This document shows positions 38,761 through 48,289 of a stretch of DNA of 64,000 nt, in pieces. Origin of the DNA: Corynebacterium testudinoris. GTDB taxonomy: Bacteria; Actinomycetota; Actinomycetes; Mycobacteriales; Mycobacteriaceae. A model generated the notes under the pieces. It saw nothing but the letters and a program-made list of their open reading frames with translations, was not told the DNA's origin and did not search any database. The stretch is taken from positions 2,418,001 to 2,482,000 of the forward strand of contig NZ_CP011545.1 in the NCBI RefSeq assembly GCF_001021045.1, written 5' to 3'. The first letter of the stretch is position 1, and each line of letters opens with the position of its first letter. The position numbers were made by a program, and so were the translations under genes.

Positions 38761-39942
38761 CTAGTCCTCGTAGATCCCAGGCCAACGCTCATGCGGGTAC
38801 GCCGGAGTCTCCGACGTGGGAGCCAGTGCCGCAAGGGCCGACTCTCGGGCCCAACCACAGACGACCAACAAATCGACAGTAATGGATCGAGCCTGTGCCA
38901 AAATGACGTACTCAGAAAGCACACCCTTCACGGTGATGGCGCCCATGTCCTCACCTGCCGCCAGGATTTGCAGGCGCCGCACCAACCCGGGAACCTCAAT
39001 CGCCTCCGTCGCTTCAGTCCGATCATCGAAAACATCAGACAGTGACGCCGTGATGTCCGCCAGTTCATCGACAATGTTGATCAGGCGGATGCTGACCGAA
39101 TCTCCGTCACTGCACAGCACACGCGCTCTCCGGGCCAGCACCCCAGCGTTGCGCATCGTCTGTTCAACCGCTGGAAGAATCCTCTCGAGCGATCGCACCC
39201 GGCGCCGTTTACCCCACATCAACGGCGACAGATTAGAAACCTCACGGCCGCCTTTGGCGGCCTCCAACATGCTGTTGATGCTGTCCTGTGTGTCCTGGAT
39301 CGCCTCAGTAGCCTGATCCAACCGCTCGGAGTCGCCTTCGTCCAAGGCCTGCGCGACGTCGTCAAGCACAGACGACACGATTGCCAACAGTTTGGAAATC
39401 TCCCGACGCCCCGAATTCAACGGCGACGATGGCAAAAATGCCACGGCCGCAAGCCCAATGATCGATCCGATGAACGCATCCACCATGCGATCAGGCCCAC
39501 CGCCGGACGTACCCGGCGGCATGATCGTACTAATGAGGATGGCACCGATGGCCACCTGGTTGGACAGCAGCTGCGACTCGCTAAGAAACGCCGCTAGCAG
39601 CAACGACAGCGCGACAATAATCGAGATCTGCCACACCCCAGGCCCGACGAAATGGACGAGAAGATCACCCAGCCCCACCCCGATGGTGCAGCCAATCGAC
39701 AGCTCGATAGCCTTCTTGATCCTCTCGCCGCCGGCCATCCCCAAGATGATGACAACAGTGATCGGCGCAAAGAACGGATTCTGGTGCCCGAAAACCTCCC
39801 TGGCCACCCAAAACGCCAAACCCGACGCCAACGCCGCCTGCACGATGCTCAATGAACGCTTGCGGACGCGCAGAACTCGAGACTCCAACGAGGTCTCTAG
39901 GACTCGCAGGCGTTCCAGCGTGCTGATTCTTACTTTGGCCAT
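38761..39942 (-). CDS. FUSC-family membrane protein (aromatic acid exporter-like)
   Basis: 393 residues. The N-terminal ~175 hold about six membrane helices, with the FUSC core FFAPITVVIILGMAGGERIKKAIELSIGCTIGVGLG (shown as FFAPITVVII and RIKKAIELSIGC). The remainder is a cytosolic helical region with coiled-coil tendency (VLDDVAQALDEGDSERLDQA). Relatives export aromatic carboxylates such as p-hydroxybenzoate; the substrate is not known here. It is single, with no membrane-fusion partner, as usual for Gram-positive members. Confidence 0.8.
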   Translation of the reverse strand: MAKVRISTLERLRVLETSLESRVLRVRKRSLSIVQAALASGLAFWVAREVFGHQNPFFAPITVVIILGMAGGERIKKAIELSIGCTIGVGLGDLLVHFVGPGVWQISIIVALSLLLAAFLSESQLLSNQVAIGAILISTIMPPGTSGGGPDRMVDAFIGSIIGLAAVAFLPSSPLNSGRREISKLLAIVSSVLDDVAQALDEGDSERLDQATEAIQDTQDSINSMLEAAKGGREVSNLSPLMWGKRRRVRSLERILPAVEQTMRNAGVLARRARVLCSDGDSVSIRLINIVDELADITASLSDVFDDRTEATEAIEVPGLVRRLQILAAGEDMGAITVKGVLSEYVILAQARSITVDLLVVCGWARESALAALAPTSETPAYPHERWPGIYED

Positions 39943-40029
39943 GAGTCACAACTTACCCAGTGATTCTGGTGGACCTGTTAGATGGCAGGTGGCAACGCCG
40001 TGAGCGCTTGTCTTGGGCCGAAAAAGAAT

Positions 40030-40066
40030 TGCCCGGCCATCACCTCAAGAGAGGCATGGCCGGGCA
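40030..40066 (-). terminator. fda terminator
   Basis: TGCCCGGCCAT (40030-40040) and ATGGCCGGGCA (40056-40066) pair perfectly; the loop adds CCTC/GAGG. On the - strand the hairpin is followed by ATTCTTTTT, a U-run in the RNA, so this ends the fda transcript. Confidence 0.9.
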
Positions 40067-40095
40067 CACGAAACTCCTAGCAGCTAGGACCGTTC

Positions 40096-41130
40096 CTACT
40101 TACTAATGGTCTTACCCACCGAGTGCAGATCCTGGCAGGCCTCGATGATGCGGTCGGCCATGCCCTGCTCAGCCTTCTTCATGTAGGAGCGCGGGTCGTA
40201 GGCCTTCTTGTTGCCCACTTCGCCGTCGATCTTGAGCACGCCGTCGTAGTTGTCAAACATGTGGCCCACGATCGGACGGGTGAATGCGTACTGGGTATCG
40301 GTGTCAACGTTCATCTTGATGACACCGTATCCGAGGGCCTCTTCGATCTTTTCCTTCTCGGAGCCGGAGCCACCGTGGAAGACGAAGTCGAACGGCAGCG
40401 CGTCATCGCCAACGCCGAGCTTCTTGCGAGCAACCTGCTGGCCTTCAAGGAGGACCTCGGGGCGCAGCTTCACATTGCCCGGCTTGTACACGCCGTGGAC
40501 ATTGCCGAAGGTTGCGGCCAGGAGGTAACGGCCCTTGTCGCCGGTACCGATGGCGTCGATGGTCTTCTCAAAGTCCTCGGCGGAGGTGTAGAGGTTGGCG
40601 CCTGCCTTGGCTTCCACGCCGTCCTCTTCGCCACCGACGACACCGATTTCAACTTCGAGGATGATGTTGGCGGCCTTAGCCTTGGCCAGCAGCTCCTGAG
40701 CGATCTCGAGGTTCTCATCGATCGGGATAGCGGAGCCATCCCACATGTGGGACTGGAAGAGGGGGAGCTCGCCCCGGTCGACGCGCTCCTGCGAGATGGC
40801 GATCAGCGGGCGGACGTACTCGTCCAGAACTTCCTTCTGGCAGTGGTCGGTGTGCAGAGCGACGTTGATGCCGTAGTGTTTTGCTGCCTCGTGGGCGAAC
40901 GCTGCGAGGGCAACCGCGCCGGCGACCTTGTTCTTGACGTTGAGACCGGAACCGAATTCGGCACCGCCGGTGGAGAACTGGATGATGCCGTCGGACTCAG
41001 CATCAGCGAAGCCCTTGAGTGCGGCGTTGATCGTTTCGGAGGAGGTGCAGTTGATGGCCGGGAAGGCGTAGCCGCCTGCCTTAGCCCGATCAAGCATCTC
41101 GTTGTAGACCTCAGGGGTTGCGATAGGCAT
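40096..41130 (-). CDS. fda: Fructose-bisphosphate aldolase, class II
   Basis: 344-residue zinc aldolase of glycolysis and gluconeogenesis. Zinc and substrate motifs are ALHTDHCQKE near residue 95, LEVEIGVVGGEEDG near 165, FGNVHGVYKPGN near 211, FVFHGGSGSEKEKIEEA near 252 and KMNVDTDTQ near 277. GGAGGATCACC precedes the ATG at 41128-41130. It is monocistronic with its own terminator. Confidence 0.97.
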   Translation of the reverse strand: MPIATPEVYNEMLDRAKAGGYAFPAINCTSSETINAALKGFADAESDGIIQFSTGGAEFGSGLNVKNKVAGAVALAAFAHEAAKHYGINVALHTDHCQKEVLDEYVRPLIAISQERVDRGELPLFQSHMWDGSAIPIDENLEIAQELLAKAKAANIILEVEIGVVGGEEDGVEAKAGANLYTSAEDFEKTIDAIGTGDKGRYLLAATFGNVHGVYKPGNVKLRPEVLLEGQQVARKKLGVGDDALPFDFVFHGGSGSEKEKIEEALGYGVIKMNVDTDTQYAFTRPIVGHMFDNYDGVLKIDGEVGNKKAYDPRSYMKKAEQGMADRIIEACQDLHSVGKTISK

Positions 41131-41464
41131 AAAGGTGATCCTCCAGGTTGTCGAATACATCACCGTTTCCGGGAGTCCCCGGAGATCGGTGTTCCGCCTA
41201 CCAGTATGCCCCTTTTTGTCCGTTCGTGCCTGAGCGGTAGGTCACCTTTGGGTGCCTAAGTGGCACTCCAGGCATGTGCTCGATCCGGAACTAGATGCCC
41301 GAGCTCGAACAGCCACAATCCGTGCCTCCTTCGGGCTTTTACGGGACCGAGCTCAACGATCCGGCCATCATCACCCTCCGTCAAGGTGACTTTCTCACGT
41401 TTCCTCGCGCCATCCCCGTGTTATCCTTGCGATTGTAGATACATTTACTAGGAAGGTCCCTTCC
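41131..41464. other. Divergent intergenic region, fda / LCP gene
   Basis: 334 bp without a recognised gene. On the - strand a CATACTGGTAGG stretch near 41200 could hold the fda -10. GTGCC-TAAGT-GGCAC (41252-41266) is a small inverted repeat. On the + strand TACATT (41440-41445) is a possible -10 and GGAAGG (41451-41456) the ribosome site of the LCP gene. Confidence 0.35.
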
Positions 41465-42418
41465 ATGTTTTCCCGCTTCACCCTCCGCACGGTTGCGCTG
41501 AGTATCGGCGGATTCCTCATGGTGATAGCCATTATTCTCGCCAGCTTCGGCGCGTGGATCCTCATTGGAACTACGCCACACCGCTCCGGCTCTGGGCAGT
41601 TTTCCGAAAATGGTGAAGAGATAATCTATGAAAAGACATTACTTATGCTTGGCGTCGATGGGGATGGTCACAACCTCGAAGGCCAACGCACCGATTCAGT
41701 CCTGCTAGTCCGGCTTATCAGCGGTCGGGTGGACTTGTTGTCCTTCCCCCGCGACTTACTCGTTCCGATGCCTGAATGCACTGGCATGGCCGGAGAGGAA
41801 AAGCTCAACGGCATTTTTGCCCATTCGTCGAGGATGGCCGGCGTTGATGCTGGCGCCGAGTGCTTATCCGGCGCCATCCAGGACATGACGAATCTCCCGA
41901 TCGATGACTACGTGGTGATGAACATGGACTCAGTGGTCACCCTCGTTGATCAATTGGGAGGAATTGAGCTGTGCCTGGCGCAGTCGGAGGTTGATTATGG
42001 GATCATTCCGGACATCACCGACCCTGGTTGCCATCATGTCAATGGCACTCAGGCCTTGCGGTACGCGCAGACTCGCAAGTACGTCGACGATGGTTCGGAT
42101 CTCAGCAGACTTGATCGGCAGCACGTCATGCTCGAAGCCGTTATTGAAAGAACGAGCGAGGTGGACCCGTTTCGGGAGTTCCCGCTGTTCCTGCGTCTCG
42201 CGGGGACCGTCAAGCACATGACGGAGACGAGCCTGAGGCTGGCAGAGGCCCGAGAGGTGACGCGTATCGCGCGCACCATCGCCGCTTCCGACCTTGGTTC
42301 TGCCCAAACGATCCCCATTGTTCCGGCCGATGATGGGATAAACCTCCGTCTATCCCCCTCCGCCGACGCCTATCTCACGGCGTTGCATGACGGCTCGCCG
42401 CTGCCCACTCACGGCTAA
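41465..42418 (+). CDS. LytR-CpsA-Psr (LCP) family protein
   Basis: 317 residues. One N-terminal membrane helix (about 11-35) precedes an extracellular LCP domain with LGVDGDG near 63, QRTDSVLLVRLISGRVDLLSFPRDLLV near 73 (quoted as QRTDSVLLV and LLSFPRDLLV), KLNGIFAHS, and RYAQTRKYVDDGSDLSRLDRQ near 199. LCP proteins transfer arabinogalactan to peptidoglycan in this order. It lacks a LytR_C domain, so it is a short form. It ends 12 bp from the convergent GH76 gene. Confidence 0.88.
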   Translation: MFSRFTLRTVALSIGGFLMVIAIILASFGAWILIGTTPHRSGSGQFSENGEEIIYEKTLLMLGVDGDGHNLEGQRTDSVLLVRLISGRVDLLSFPRDLLVPMPECTGMAGEEKLNGIFAHSSRMAGVDAGAECLSGAIQDMTNLPIDDYVVMNMDSVVTLVDQLGGIELCLAQSEVDYGIIPDITDPGCHHVNGTQALRYAQTRKYVDDGSDLSRLDRQHVMLEAVIERTSEVDPFREFPLFLRLAGTVKHMTETSLRLAEAREVTRIARTIAASDLGSAQTIPIVPADDGINLRLSPSADAYLTALHDGSPLPTHG

Positions 42419-42430
42419 ACCTCGAGAGAA

Positions 42431-43624
42431 TTACTTCGGTTCCGTCTCCCCGGTGATGCGGGCGGCGGCCTCGAGCAGCATCCAGCCGGAGAGCTGGACG
42501 GAGAGATCGCGTTCGTCGATACGGATAACGCCCAGTGCCTCGGGGAGGGAGGCGGGCGAGAGGCCGTAGTTGTGGGGCAGGCGGGCGTCGGCAGTCCAGT
42601 CGGTGGCGAAGACGGGGAGGCCATCAACTTCCAGGCGGCGGTTCCACACCGATTCGGCGGAGGCCAGCACGAGGCGTGCGGCGATCTTTTTCACTGCCCG
42701 GTTGGCGGGGCTGTCGGAGGGCAGGCGGACCGCGATGTCGGCGAGGTAGCGGACGAGGATGCCCTTGAACAGGCCTCCGTCGCCGTCGCCGGTGGGCCAG
42801 TCGATAACTCCGGCCGGGGTCGCCATGTGGACGGCGACGGCTTGGACGAGGCCACGGATGCGGGTGAGGTAGATCATCGCCTCGTCGGCCCGCTCGGCGT
42901 CCTGGACGCCACCGATTTCCTCGTGGTGTTCAAACCCGGCACGTTCGCGCAGCTTGAGCGCGATTTCCAGGCACGCTCCGAGGGCGACACCTTGGCAGTA
43001 GGGGTAGATATTGGAGACGATCTCCGGCCCGTGCATCCGCATCCGCAGGCCGTCCATCATGAGGCCGTCGTCGTTGATGAGGTTGTCAAACATCCAGTCG
43101 GTGATCTCGCGCGCCTGGTCGAGGCGGCCGGTGCGGGCCATCATGATCGCGGCGGGCCCGTTGGAGGGGACGTTGTAGAAGGTCTCCCCCGTCCGCCAGG
43201 GCAGGACTCCCGTGAGGGAATCAATGCCGGCGATGATGTTGTGCTCCAGCGGCGGCAGGGCGCGGGTGGCAGAGACGTCCTTGATGTGCCCGGCGCGGTC
43301 CATCGCCAGGGCCAACCAGGCCTTGTCGTCGTAGAAGTTGTTTTTGGTCAGCTTGGACAGGTTGCGGATCCGCACGCCGGTGATGGTGTCGCGGATGACG
43401 GTGCGGCGGGCGCGGGTGGGGCGGCGGAGAGCGGCGTCAACCAGGCAGTCGAGGTAGTGGGCCTGCCACCAGTAGTGCCAGCGGATGAACAGGCGTTCCT
43501 TGGTCGTGGGAGGCCAGCTCACCACCGCGAGGTTTGTGCGGGGCAGGCCCCAGAGTCGGGATGCGTGCCTCTCACTGATCGCGGATTCCGCTAGGTCGGC
43601 GCGGTGCGCCCATTGTTCCTGCAC
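42431..43624 (-). CDS. Glycoside hydrolase family 76-type protein
   Basis: 397 residues, (alpha/alpha)6-barrel type. The pair Asp99-Asp100 in NNFYDDKAWLALAMDRAG matches the catalytic DD of GH76 alpha-1,6-mannanases, and WRTGETFYNVPSNGPAAIMMAR and DDGLMMDGLRM follow the family layout. No signal peptide is visible, so it is probably cytosolic, possibly trimming mannose-containing glycans or lipomannan precursors. Activity on mannan is inferred from the family. Confidence 0.8.
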   Translation of the reverse strand: MQEQWAHRADLAESAISERHASRLWGLPRTNLAVVSWPPTTKERLFIRWHYWWQAHYLDCLVDAALRRPTRARRTVIRDTITGVRIRNLSKLTKNNFYDDKAWLALAMDRAGHIKDVSATRALPPLEHNIIAGIDSLTGVLPWRTGETFYNVPSNGPAAIMMARTGRLDQAREITDWMFDNLINDDGLMMDGLRMRMHGPEIVSNIYPYCQGVALGACLEIALKLRERAGFEHHEEIGGVQDAERADEAMIYLTRIRGLVQAVAVHMATPAGVIDWPTGDGDGGLFKGILVRYLADIAVRLPSDSPANRAVKKIAARLVLASAESVWNRRLEVDGLPVFATDWTADARLPHNYGLSPASLPEALGVIRIDERDLSVQLSGWMLLEAAARITGETEPK

Positions 43625-43688
43625 ATCTCTCCTGTCGTGGCCTGAGCTTGACTCGTTACCCCATGCTATTCACTTGTGGCGCGCCGCG

Positions 43689-44342
43689 TCACCAGGCTGT
43701 GTTGAGGTCGGCGTGTTGCCGAATCCAGCTGTGCATGGCGATGCCGGCGGCCACGCCGGCGTTGATGGAGCGCGTCGACCCGAATTGGGCAATGGAGCAG
43801 GTCATGAGGGCTCCGTCGGCGGCTTCCGGGGTGATGCCGGGGCCTTCTTGGCCGAAAAGGAGCAGACATTCTCGGGGTAGTTCGGCTGTTTCGAGCGGCA
43901 CCGATCCCGGGGTGTTGTCGATCGCCACGACGGTCACTCCCTCAGTGTCAGCCCACTCCAGTAGTGAGGCCACATCCGGGTGGTGCATGAGGTGTTGGTA
44001 GCGGTCGGTGACCATCGCGCCGCGGCGGTTCCAGCGTCGCCGCCCGACGATGTGCACGGTGTCCACGGCGAAGGCGTTGGCGGTGCGCACGACGGTGCCA
44101 ATGTTGGCGTCGTTTTCAAAGTTCTCGATCGCCACGTGCAGCGGATGCCGCCGGGTATCAATGTCCGCGACGATCGCCTCGCGCGTCCAGTACCGGTAGG
44201 CGTCGACGACGTTGCGGGTATCGCCTTCCGCAAGAAGTGCGGCGTCGTAAAGCGGATTGTCCGGCAGTTCGCCCTCCCACGGGCCGACGCCGTGGCGGCC
44301 CTCGCCCCACTCGGTGGGGCCCTTAGGCGAGTCCAAGATCAT
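43689..44342 (-). CDS. TrmH/SpoU-family RNA methyltransferase
   Basis: 217-residue SPOUT-fold methyltransferase. The motifs are HVAIENFENDANIGTVVRTANAF near residue 60 (motif 1, split as ENFENDANIGT), LLLFGQEGPGI near 158 (motif 2) and IAQFGSTRSINAGVAAGIAMH near 182 (motif 3). Target is probably 2'-O of a tRNA or rRNA nucleotide. The start MILDSPKG (ATG 44340-44342) overlaps the end of pyrE by 20 bp, so the two are translationally coupled. Confidence 0.9.
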   Translation of the reverse strand: MILDSPKGPTEWGEGRHGVGPWEGELPDNPLYDAALLAEGDTRNVVDAYRYWTREAIVADIDTRRHPLHVAIENFENDANIGTVVRTANAFAVDTVHIVGRRRWNRRGAMVTDRYQHLMHHPDVASLLEWADTEGVTVVAIDNTPGSVPLETAELPRECLLLFGQEGPGITPEAADGALMTCSIAQFGSTRSINAGVAAGIAMHSWIRQHADLNTAW

Positions 44343-44877
44343 CCAAGCCCAGCAGGTAGCGGTATTCCAGTCCCTCAGCCTTGATGACATCGCCCGCGCC
44401 CGTCGCGCGATCCACGACGGTAGCCACGCCCACGACCTCAGCGCCGATCTCCCGCAGCGCCGCCACAGCCGTCAACGGCGAATTGCCCGTCGTGGTCGTA
44501 TCCTCCACGACGAGCACCTTCTTCCCCACCACATCGGGCCCCTCGACGCGCCGCTGCATGCCGTGCTTCTTCGCCTCCTTACGGACAACGAAGGCGTTGA
44601 TGTCGCGGCCGGGAGCATGCATCACGGCAGTAGCCACGGGGTCCGCGCCCAGCGTCAGCCCACCGACGGCCACGTAATCCCAGTCTTCCGTAAGCTCCCG
44701 CAGCAGCAGGCCAATGAGCGCCGAGGCACGATAATGCAAGGTCGCGCGCCGCAAATCCACGTAATAATCGGCTTCCTTGCCCGAGGACAACGTCACCTTT
44801 CCGTGCACAATGGCGAGTTCTTTGACCAGCTCCGCGAGCTCAGCCAAGGCGATCGGATTAACTTCGAGTCGGCTCAT
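44323..44877 (-). CDS. pyrE: Orotate phosphoribosyltransferase
   Basis: 184-residue pyrimidine-synthesis enzyme joining orotate and PRPP. It has KVTLSSGKEADYYVDLR near residue 27, FVVRKEAKKHGMQRRVEG near 95 and the PRPP-binding motif VLVVEDTTTTGNS near 119. The start MSRLEV is at 44875-44877. It is followed by an overlapping TrmH gene and preceded, 11 bp away, by a hypothetical membrane-protein gene on the same strand. Confidence 0.96.
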   Translation of the reverse strand: MSRLEVNPIALAELAELVKELAIVHGKVTLSSGKEADYYVDLRRATLHYRASALIGLLLRELTEDWDYVAVGGLTLGADPVATAVMHAPGRDINAFVVRKEAKKHGMQRRVEGPDVVGKKVLVVEDTTTTGNSPLTAVAALREIGAEVVGVATVVDRATGAGDVIKAEGLEYRYLLGLDDLGLA

Positions 44878-44887
44878 GCGTCTAAGA

Positions 44888-45871
44888 CTAGTTCGCGCCA
44901 TCACCGAAGATGGAGGAACCCTTGCTCAGGTCGCGCGGCATCCCCGCCCCCCGCTGCGTCGGGGCCGTGCCGTCCCCAATCGGGTTCACCGTGTCCGTCC
45001 CCACGTCACTATGCTTGACGACGCCCCGGGCCACCGGCTGCATCCGCGTCGGCAAGGTCAGCGGTTCTTCCGGTCGTTGCACGACCGGCTCCGCCTCAGT
45101 GACCAACCGCGACTGCTCCACAAGGGTAAAGCCCGGCGCGCCCGCCGCGGGCATCTGCCGAGTGGGATCCAAGCCATCGAGGTTGAGCACCTGCGTGGCG
45201 GTGGCGCGTGGGGGGAGGGCATGCGCGGCGTCGGCAAGCAAGGCGAGCGGAGCGAGCATCTCATCCCACTGCGCGGCATGCGTGCCGCGTTCCGTTTGCG
45301 CCAACACCCAATCAGCTTCCATCCACACCGCAGTCACGGTGTCCGGCATGACCTCCAACGCCGTGGTGACACGCTGATCCACCAGCCGCTGAGCCACCCC
45401 GGAATCCGTGGCAAAAATCCGAAACTCGCCCACCTGCGTGGCCTGGAAAAGATCCTCCGAATCGCTGACCACCTCGCCCCGCCGAATATCCACCACCACA
45501 TCCGACGCGGACCCGCGGCGCATCGCCATGACATTGACCCCACCCAAGTCCATGAGCAGCAGCTCGTGCCCGTAGGCGTGCCCACTGACAATGTCTTTCG
45601 CCACTGCCCCCGCCGACGCGACCCCCCGGGACCACTCGTCATTGAGGTACTCATCACTGCGCGCGAAGTCGAAGCCGTGCTCCTCCGCCCACGCCTTGCG
45701 CTCGCGGCGCAACGACCCCGGAAGATTAAGAGTGGAGCGCGGTTGCTCGGGCGCAGCAAGCTCGTCGGTCGGCTCAGTGCCGCGGCGCTGCAGCGAATCC
45801 AGATACCACAGCGCGGCAGCCGCCAGAAGCGCGACTGCAGCGAAGAGGAAAGCAAAAGTGGCCATCGACAT
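44888..45871 (-). CDS. Hypothetical membrane-anchored protein upstream of pyrE
   Basis: 327 residues: one N-terminal helix (about 4-24, TFAFLFAAVALLAAAALWYL) followed by a basic stretch and a soluble domain. In the domain, LLMDLGGVNVMAMRRG and VVVDIRRGEVV suggest a beta-rich fold; the C-terminal ~80 residues are Pro/Thr-rich and probably disordered. I recognise no functional family. Synteny with pyrE suggests a conserved corynebacterial gene. M1 and M3 are both possible starts. Confidence 0.7.
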   Translation of the reverse strand: MSMATFAFLFAAVALLAAAALWYLDSLQRRGTEPTDELAAPEQPRSTLNLPGSLRRERKAWAEEHGFDFARSDEYLNDEWSRGVASAGAVAKDIVSGHAYGHELLLMDLGGVNVMAMRRGSASDVVVDIRRGEVVSDSEDLFQATQVGEFRIFATDSGVAQRLVDQRVTTALEVMPDTVTAVWMEADWVLAQTERGTHAAQWDEMLAPLALLADAAHALPPRATATQVLNLDGLDPTRQMPAAGAPGFTLVEQSRLVTEAEPVVQRPEEPLTLPTRMQPVARGVVKHSDVGTDTVNPIGDGTAPTQRGAGMPRDLSKGSSIFGDGAN

Positions 45872-45935
45872 TGACCTTAGCCGTCAATCACCGCTGGATT
45901 CGTGCGACATGCTGGGGTGATGGACCCTGACGCTA

Positions 45936-46763
45936 TTAGCCGCGCTCCACCGGGTTCCGAGGATTCGCCGACCACTGCGACCACCCGCCCACATAGTGCG
46001 ACGCCCCGCCAATGCCGGCGTACTCCATAGCCGCCAGCGCCAACGCCGAGTGATTACCCGAACCCGAATACACGATGACGTTCTCACCGCTGCTCACCCC
46101 GGCGCGCGCGAAGCGCTCACGGATCTCCTCCGGGGTACGGAACGTGCGGTCCTCATTGAGCAGATCGCGGACGGGAACGTTGACCGCGCCCGGAATGTGC
46201 CCCGCCTTGAGATCGAGGACTTCCCGCTTGCCGGCAAAGCGCAGGGCGTCACGATTGTCCACCAAGATGCCCGTCCGATTGACCACGTCCTCCAACGTGG
46301 ACACCGGCATCGAATGGGGTGCGACCGTGGCATTAGCATTCGCCGCGAAATTGCCCGGACCACCCACCAGATCGAAGCTCTGCTCATTCCAGGCCGCCAG
46401 ACCACCATCGAGGATCTGCACGTTTGTCATCCCGGCCCACCGCAAGGTCCACCACGCCCGCCCGGCCAGCGGACCACGGCCATCGTCATACACAACGACC
46501 TGCGAGTTCTCCTGCAACCCCCACTTGTTAAACCACGCCTGCAGCTGATGCGGGTCCGGCAGCGGATTGCGCCCGTGCCCCGATCCGGGCAGGCCAGCCA
46601 GCGCGGCAGTCGGGTCACAGTACAACGCGGTGGGCAGATGCCCCTTCCGGTACAGGCGGTAGCCCTCCCCCTCGTCCGGCCCCCAGAGGACGGCGAGCAC
46701 AGTCTGCTTGCGGCCGTGATAGATGTTGTCGTTCAGTTCGGTCGTGGAGACGATGATGCTCAT
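45936..46763 (-). CDS. Two-domain rhodanese-like protein with Ser in place of the catalytic Cys
   Basis: 275 residues with two rhodanese domains (about 1-135 and 150-275), as in SseA thiosulfate sulfurtransferases. Landmarks are GHLPTALYCDP, VVVYDDGRGPLAGRAWWTLR, ILDGGLAAW and GHIPGAVNVPV. The active-site loop of the second domain reads VIVYSGSGNHSA, so position 233, where catalytic rhodaneses have Cys, is Ser. Sulfur transfer by persulfide is therefore unlikely; it may bind anions or act as a regulator. TACACT (46771-46776 on the - strand) is 7 bases before the ATG, a leaderless promoter. Confidence 0.82.
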   Translation of the reverse strand: MSIIVSTTELNDNIYHGRKQTVLAVLWGPDEGEGYRLYRKGHLPTALYCDPTAALAGLPGSGHGRNPLPDPHQLQAWFNKWGLQENSQVVVYDDGRGPLAGRAWWTLRWAGMTNVQILDGGLAAWNEQSFDLVGGPGNFAANANATVAPHSMPVSTLEDVVNRTGILVDNRDALRFAGKREVLDLKAGHIPGAVNVPVRDLLNEDRTFRTPEEIRERFARAGVSSGENVIVYSGSGNHSALALAAMEYAGIGGASHYVGGWSQWSANPRNPVERG

Positions 46764-46865
46764 GAAGATCAGTGTATGTGTGAGCTAGCTCAACCGCCGA
46801 GTAGTCAACGCGGGCAGGATCTCCCCGGGTGATGCTTTAGCACATCTTCCCGTATCCTCCCTGAA

Positions 46866-48221
46866 GTGAGTAACTTCCATCATGTCCTGGTAAACACCCT
46901 GATCGCCAACGTCACCACCAGCTACCTCTGGTTCGCACTGACGTTTTGGGTGTACCTCGAGACCGGCAACGTCGGCCTCGCGGGCGTGCTCAACGGGCTC
47001 TACATGGGACTCATCGCGATCGGTTCCATCTTCTTCGGCTCCATCGTTGACCACAATCGCAAAAAGAGCGTCATGATGTTCGCCGCCGTATCCACCCTCG
47101 TCTGCTTCGCCGCAGCCGCGTTGGTGTGGGTAGTCGGCGTCACCCCAGGCCAGGTCGACGCCCGCGATCCCGCCCTCCTCCTCTTCGCCGCCTTCGTTCT
47201 CCTCGGGGCCGTCGTCGAGCACATGCGCAACATCGCCCTCTCCACCACCGTCACCCTCATGGTCCCGGAAGACGAACGCGACAAAGCCAACGGCCTCGTC
47301 GGCGCCGTCCAGGGAGCCGCGTTCTTCGCCACCTCCATTCTCTCCGGCGTCTCCATCGGATTCCTCGGCATGGAAACCACCATGTGGATCGCCCTCGCCC
47401 TCACCGTGGTCGCGCTCATCCACCTCATCCCCGTGAAAATCCCCGAGCACGCCATCATCACCTCAACCTCGGCAACCTCCGAGACCCCGAGCGAGACTAC
47501 GGTCAGCGCCGGTATTGACCTCCGCGGATCCTGGCGCATCATCCTCGCCGTCCCCGGACTCCTCGCCCTGATCCTATTCTCCAGCTTCAACAACCTCGTC
47601 GGCGGCGTCTACACCGCACTCATGGACCCCTACGGCCTGGAAATGTTCAGCCCACAAATGTGGGGCCTCGTCCTCGGCATCACCAGCCTCGGCTTCATCA
47701 TCGGCGGAGCCATCGTCTCCCGAGTCGGCCTAGGCAAGAACCCAGTCCGTACCCTCCTCCTGGTCAACGTCGGCGTCGCCCTCCTGGGAATGATCTTCGG
47801 CCTGCGCGAATGGTGGTGGCTCTACGCCGGCGGCATCTTCATCTTCATGCTCACCATCCCCGCCGCCGAAGCCGCCGAACAAACCATCCTCCAGCGCGTC
47901 GTCCCCTTCCGCCAACAAGGCCGAGTCTTCGGACTGGCCATGGCCGTCGAGATGGCCGCCAACCCCTTATCGACGATCGTCGTCGCCATCATCGCGCAGG
48001 CCTACGTCATCCCCTGGATGGCCGGCCCAGGCGCAAACGTCTTTGGCTGGCTCCTCGGCGAAGGCAGCACCCGCGGAATGGCCCTCATGTTCGTCATCTC
48101 CGGCGCAATCATGCTCGTCGTCGTGCTCCTGGCCTTCGCCTCCCGCCCCTACCGACAACTCAGTGACTACTACGCCTCCACCAGCCAGGATCTGGCCAAG
48201 AATGAAGCCACCAGCGAGTAA
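46866..48221 (+). CDS. MFS transporter
   Basis: 451 residues, 12 predicted helices. The N-half has GSIVDHNRKKSVMM (motif A between helices 2 and 3) and MVPEDERDKANGLVGAVQG, the loop typical of MFS proteins of the MFS_3/EntS-like set. The C-half is Pro/Gly and Met-rich in membrane segments. Substrate unknown. The GTG at 46866 is favoured because TATCCT (46853-46858) ends 7 bases upstream, so the mRNA is leaderless; it is divergent from the rhodanese gene. Confidence 0.85.
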   Translation: MSNFHHVLVNTLIANVTTSYLWFALTFWVYLETGNVGLAGVLNGLYMGLIAIGSIFFGSIVDHNRKKSVMMFAAVSTLVCFAAAALVWVVGVTPGQVDARDPALLLFAAFVLLGAVVEHMRNIALSTTVTLMVPEDERDKANGLVGAVQGAAFFATSILSGVSIGFLGMETTMWIALALTVVALIHLIPVKIPEHAIITSTSATSETPSETTVSAGIDLRGSWRIILAVPGLLALILFSSFNNLVGGVYTALMDPYGLEMFSPQMWGLVLGITSLGFIIGGAIVSRVGLGKNPVRTLLLVNVGVALLGMIFGLREWWWLYAGGIFIFMLTIPAAEAAEQTILQRVVPFRQQGRVFGLAMAVEMAANPLSTIVVAIIAQAYVIPWMAGPGANVFGWLLGEGSTRGMALMFVISGAIMLVVVLLAFASRPYRQLSDYYASTSQDLAKNEATSE

Positions 48222-48289
48222 CCGCTGCACCGGTTGCCCCTTGCGCCAATCCGGGTAGTCTCGTATCCACACTGCGTTGAGGGGGCGCC

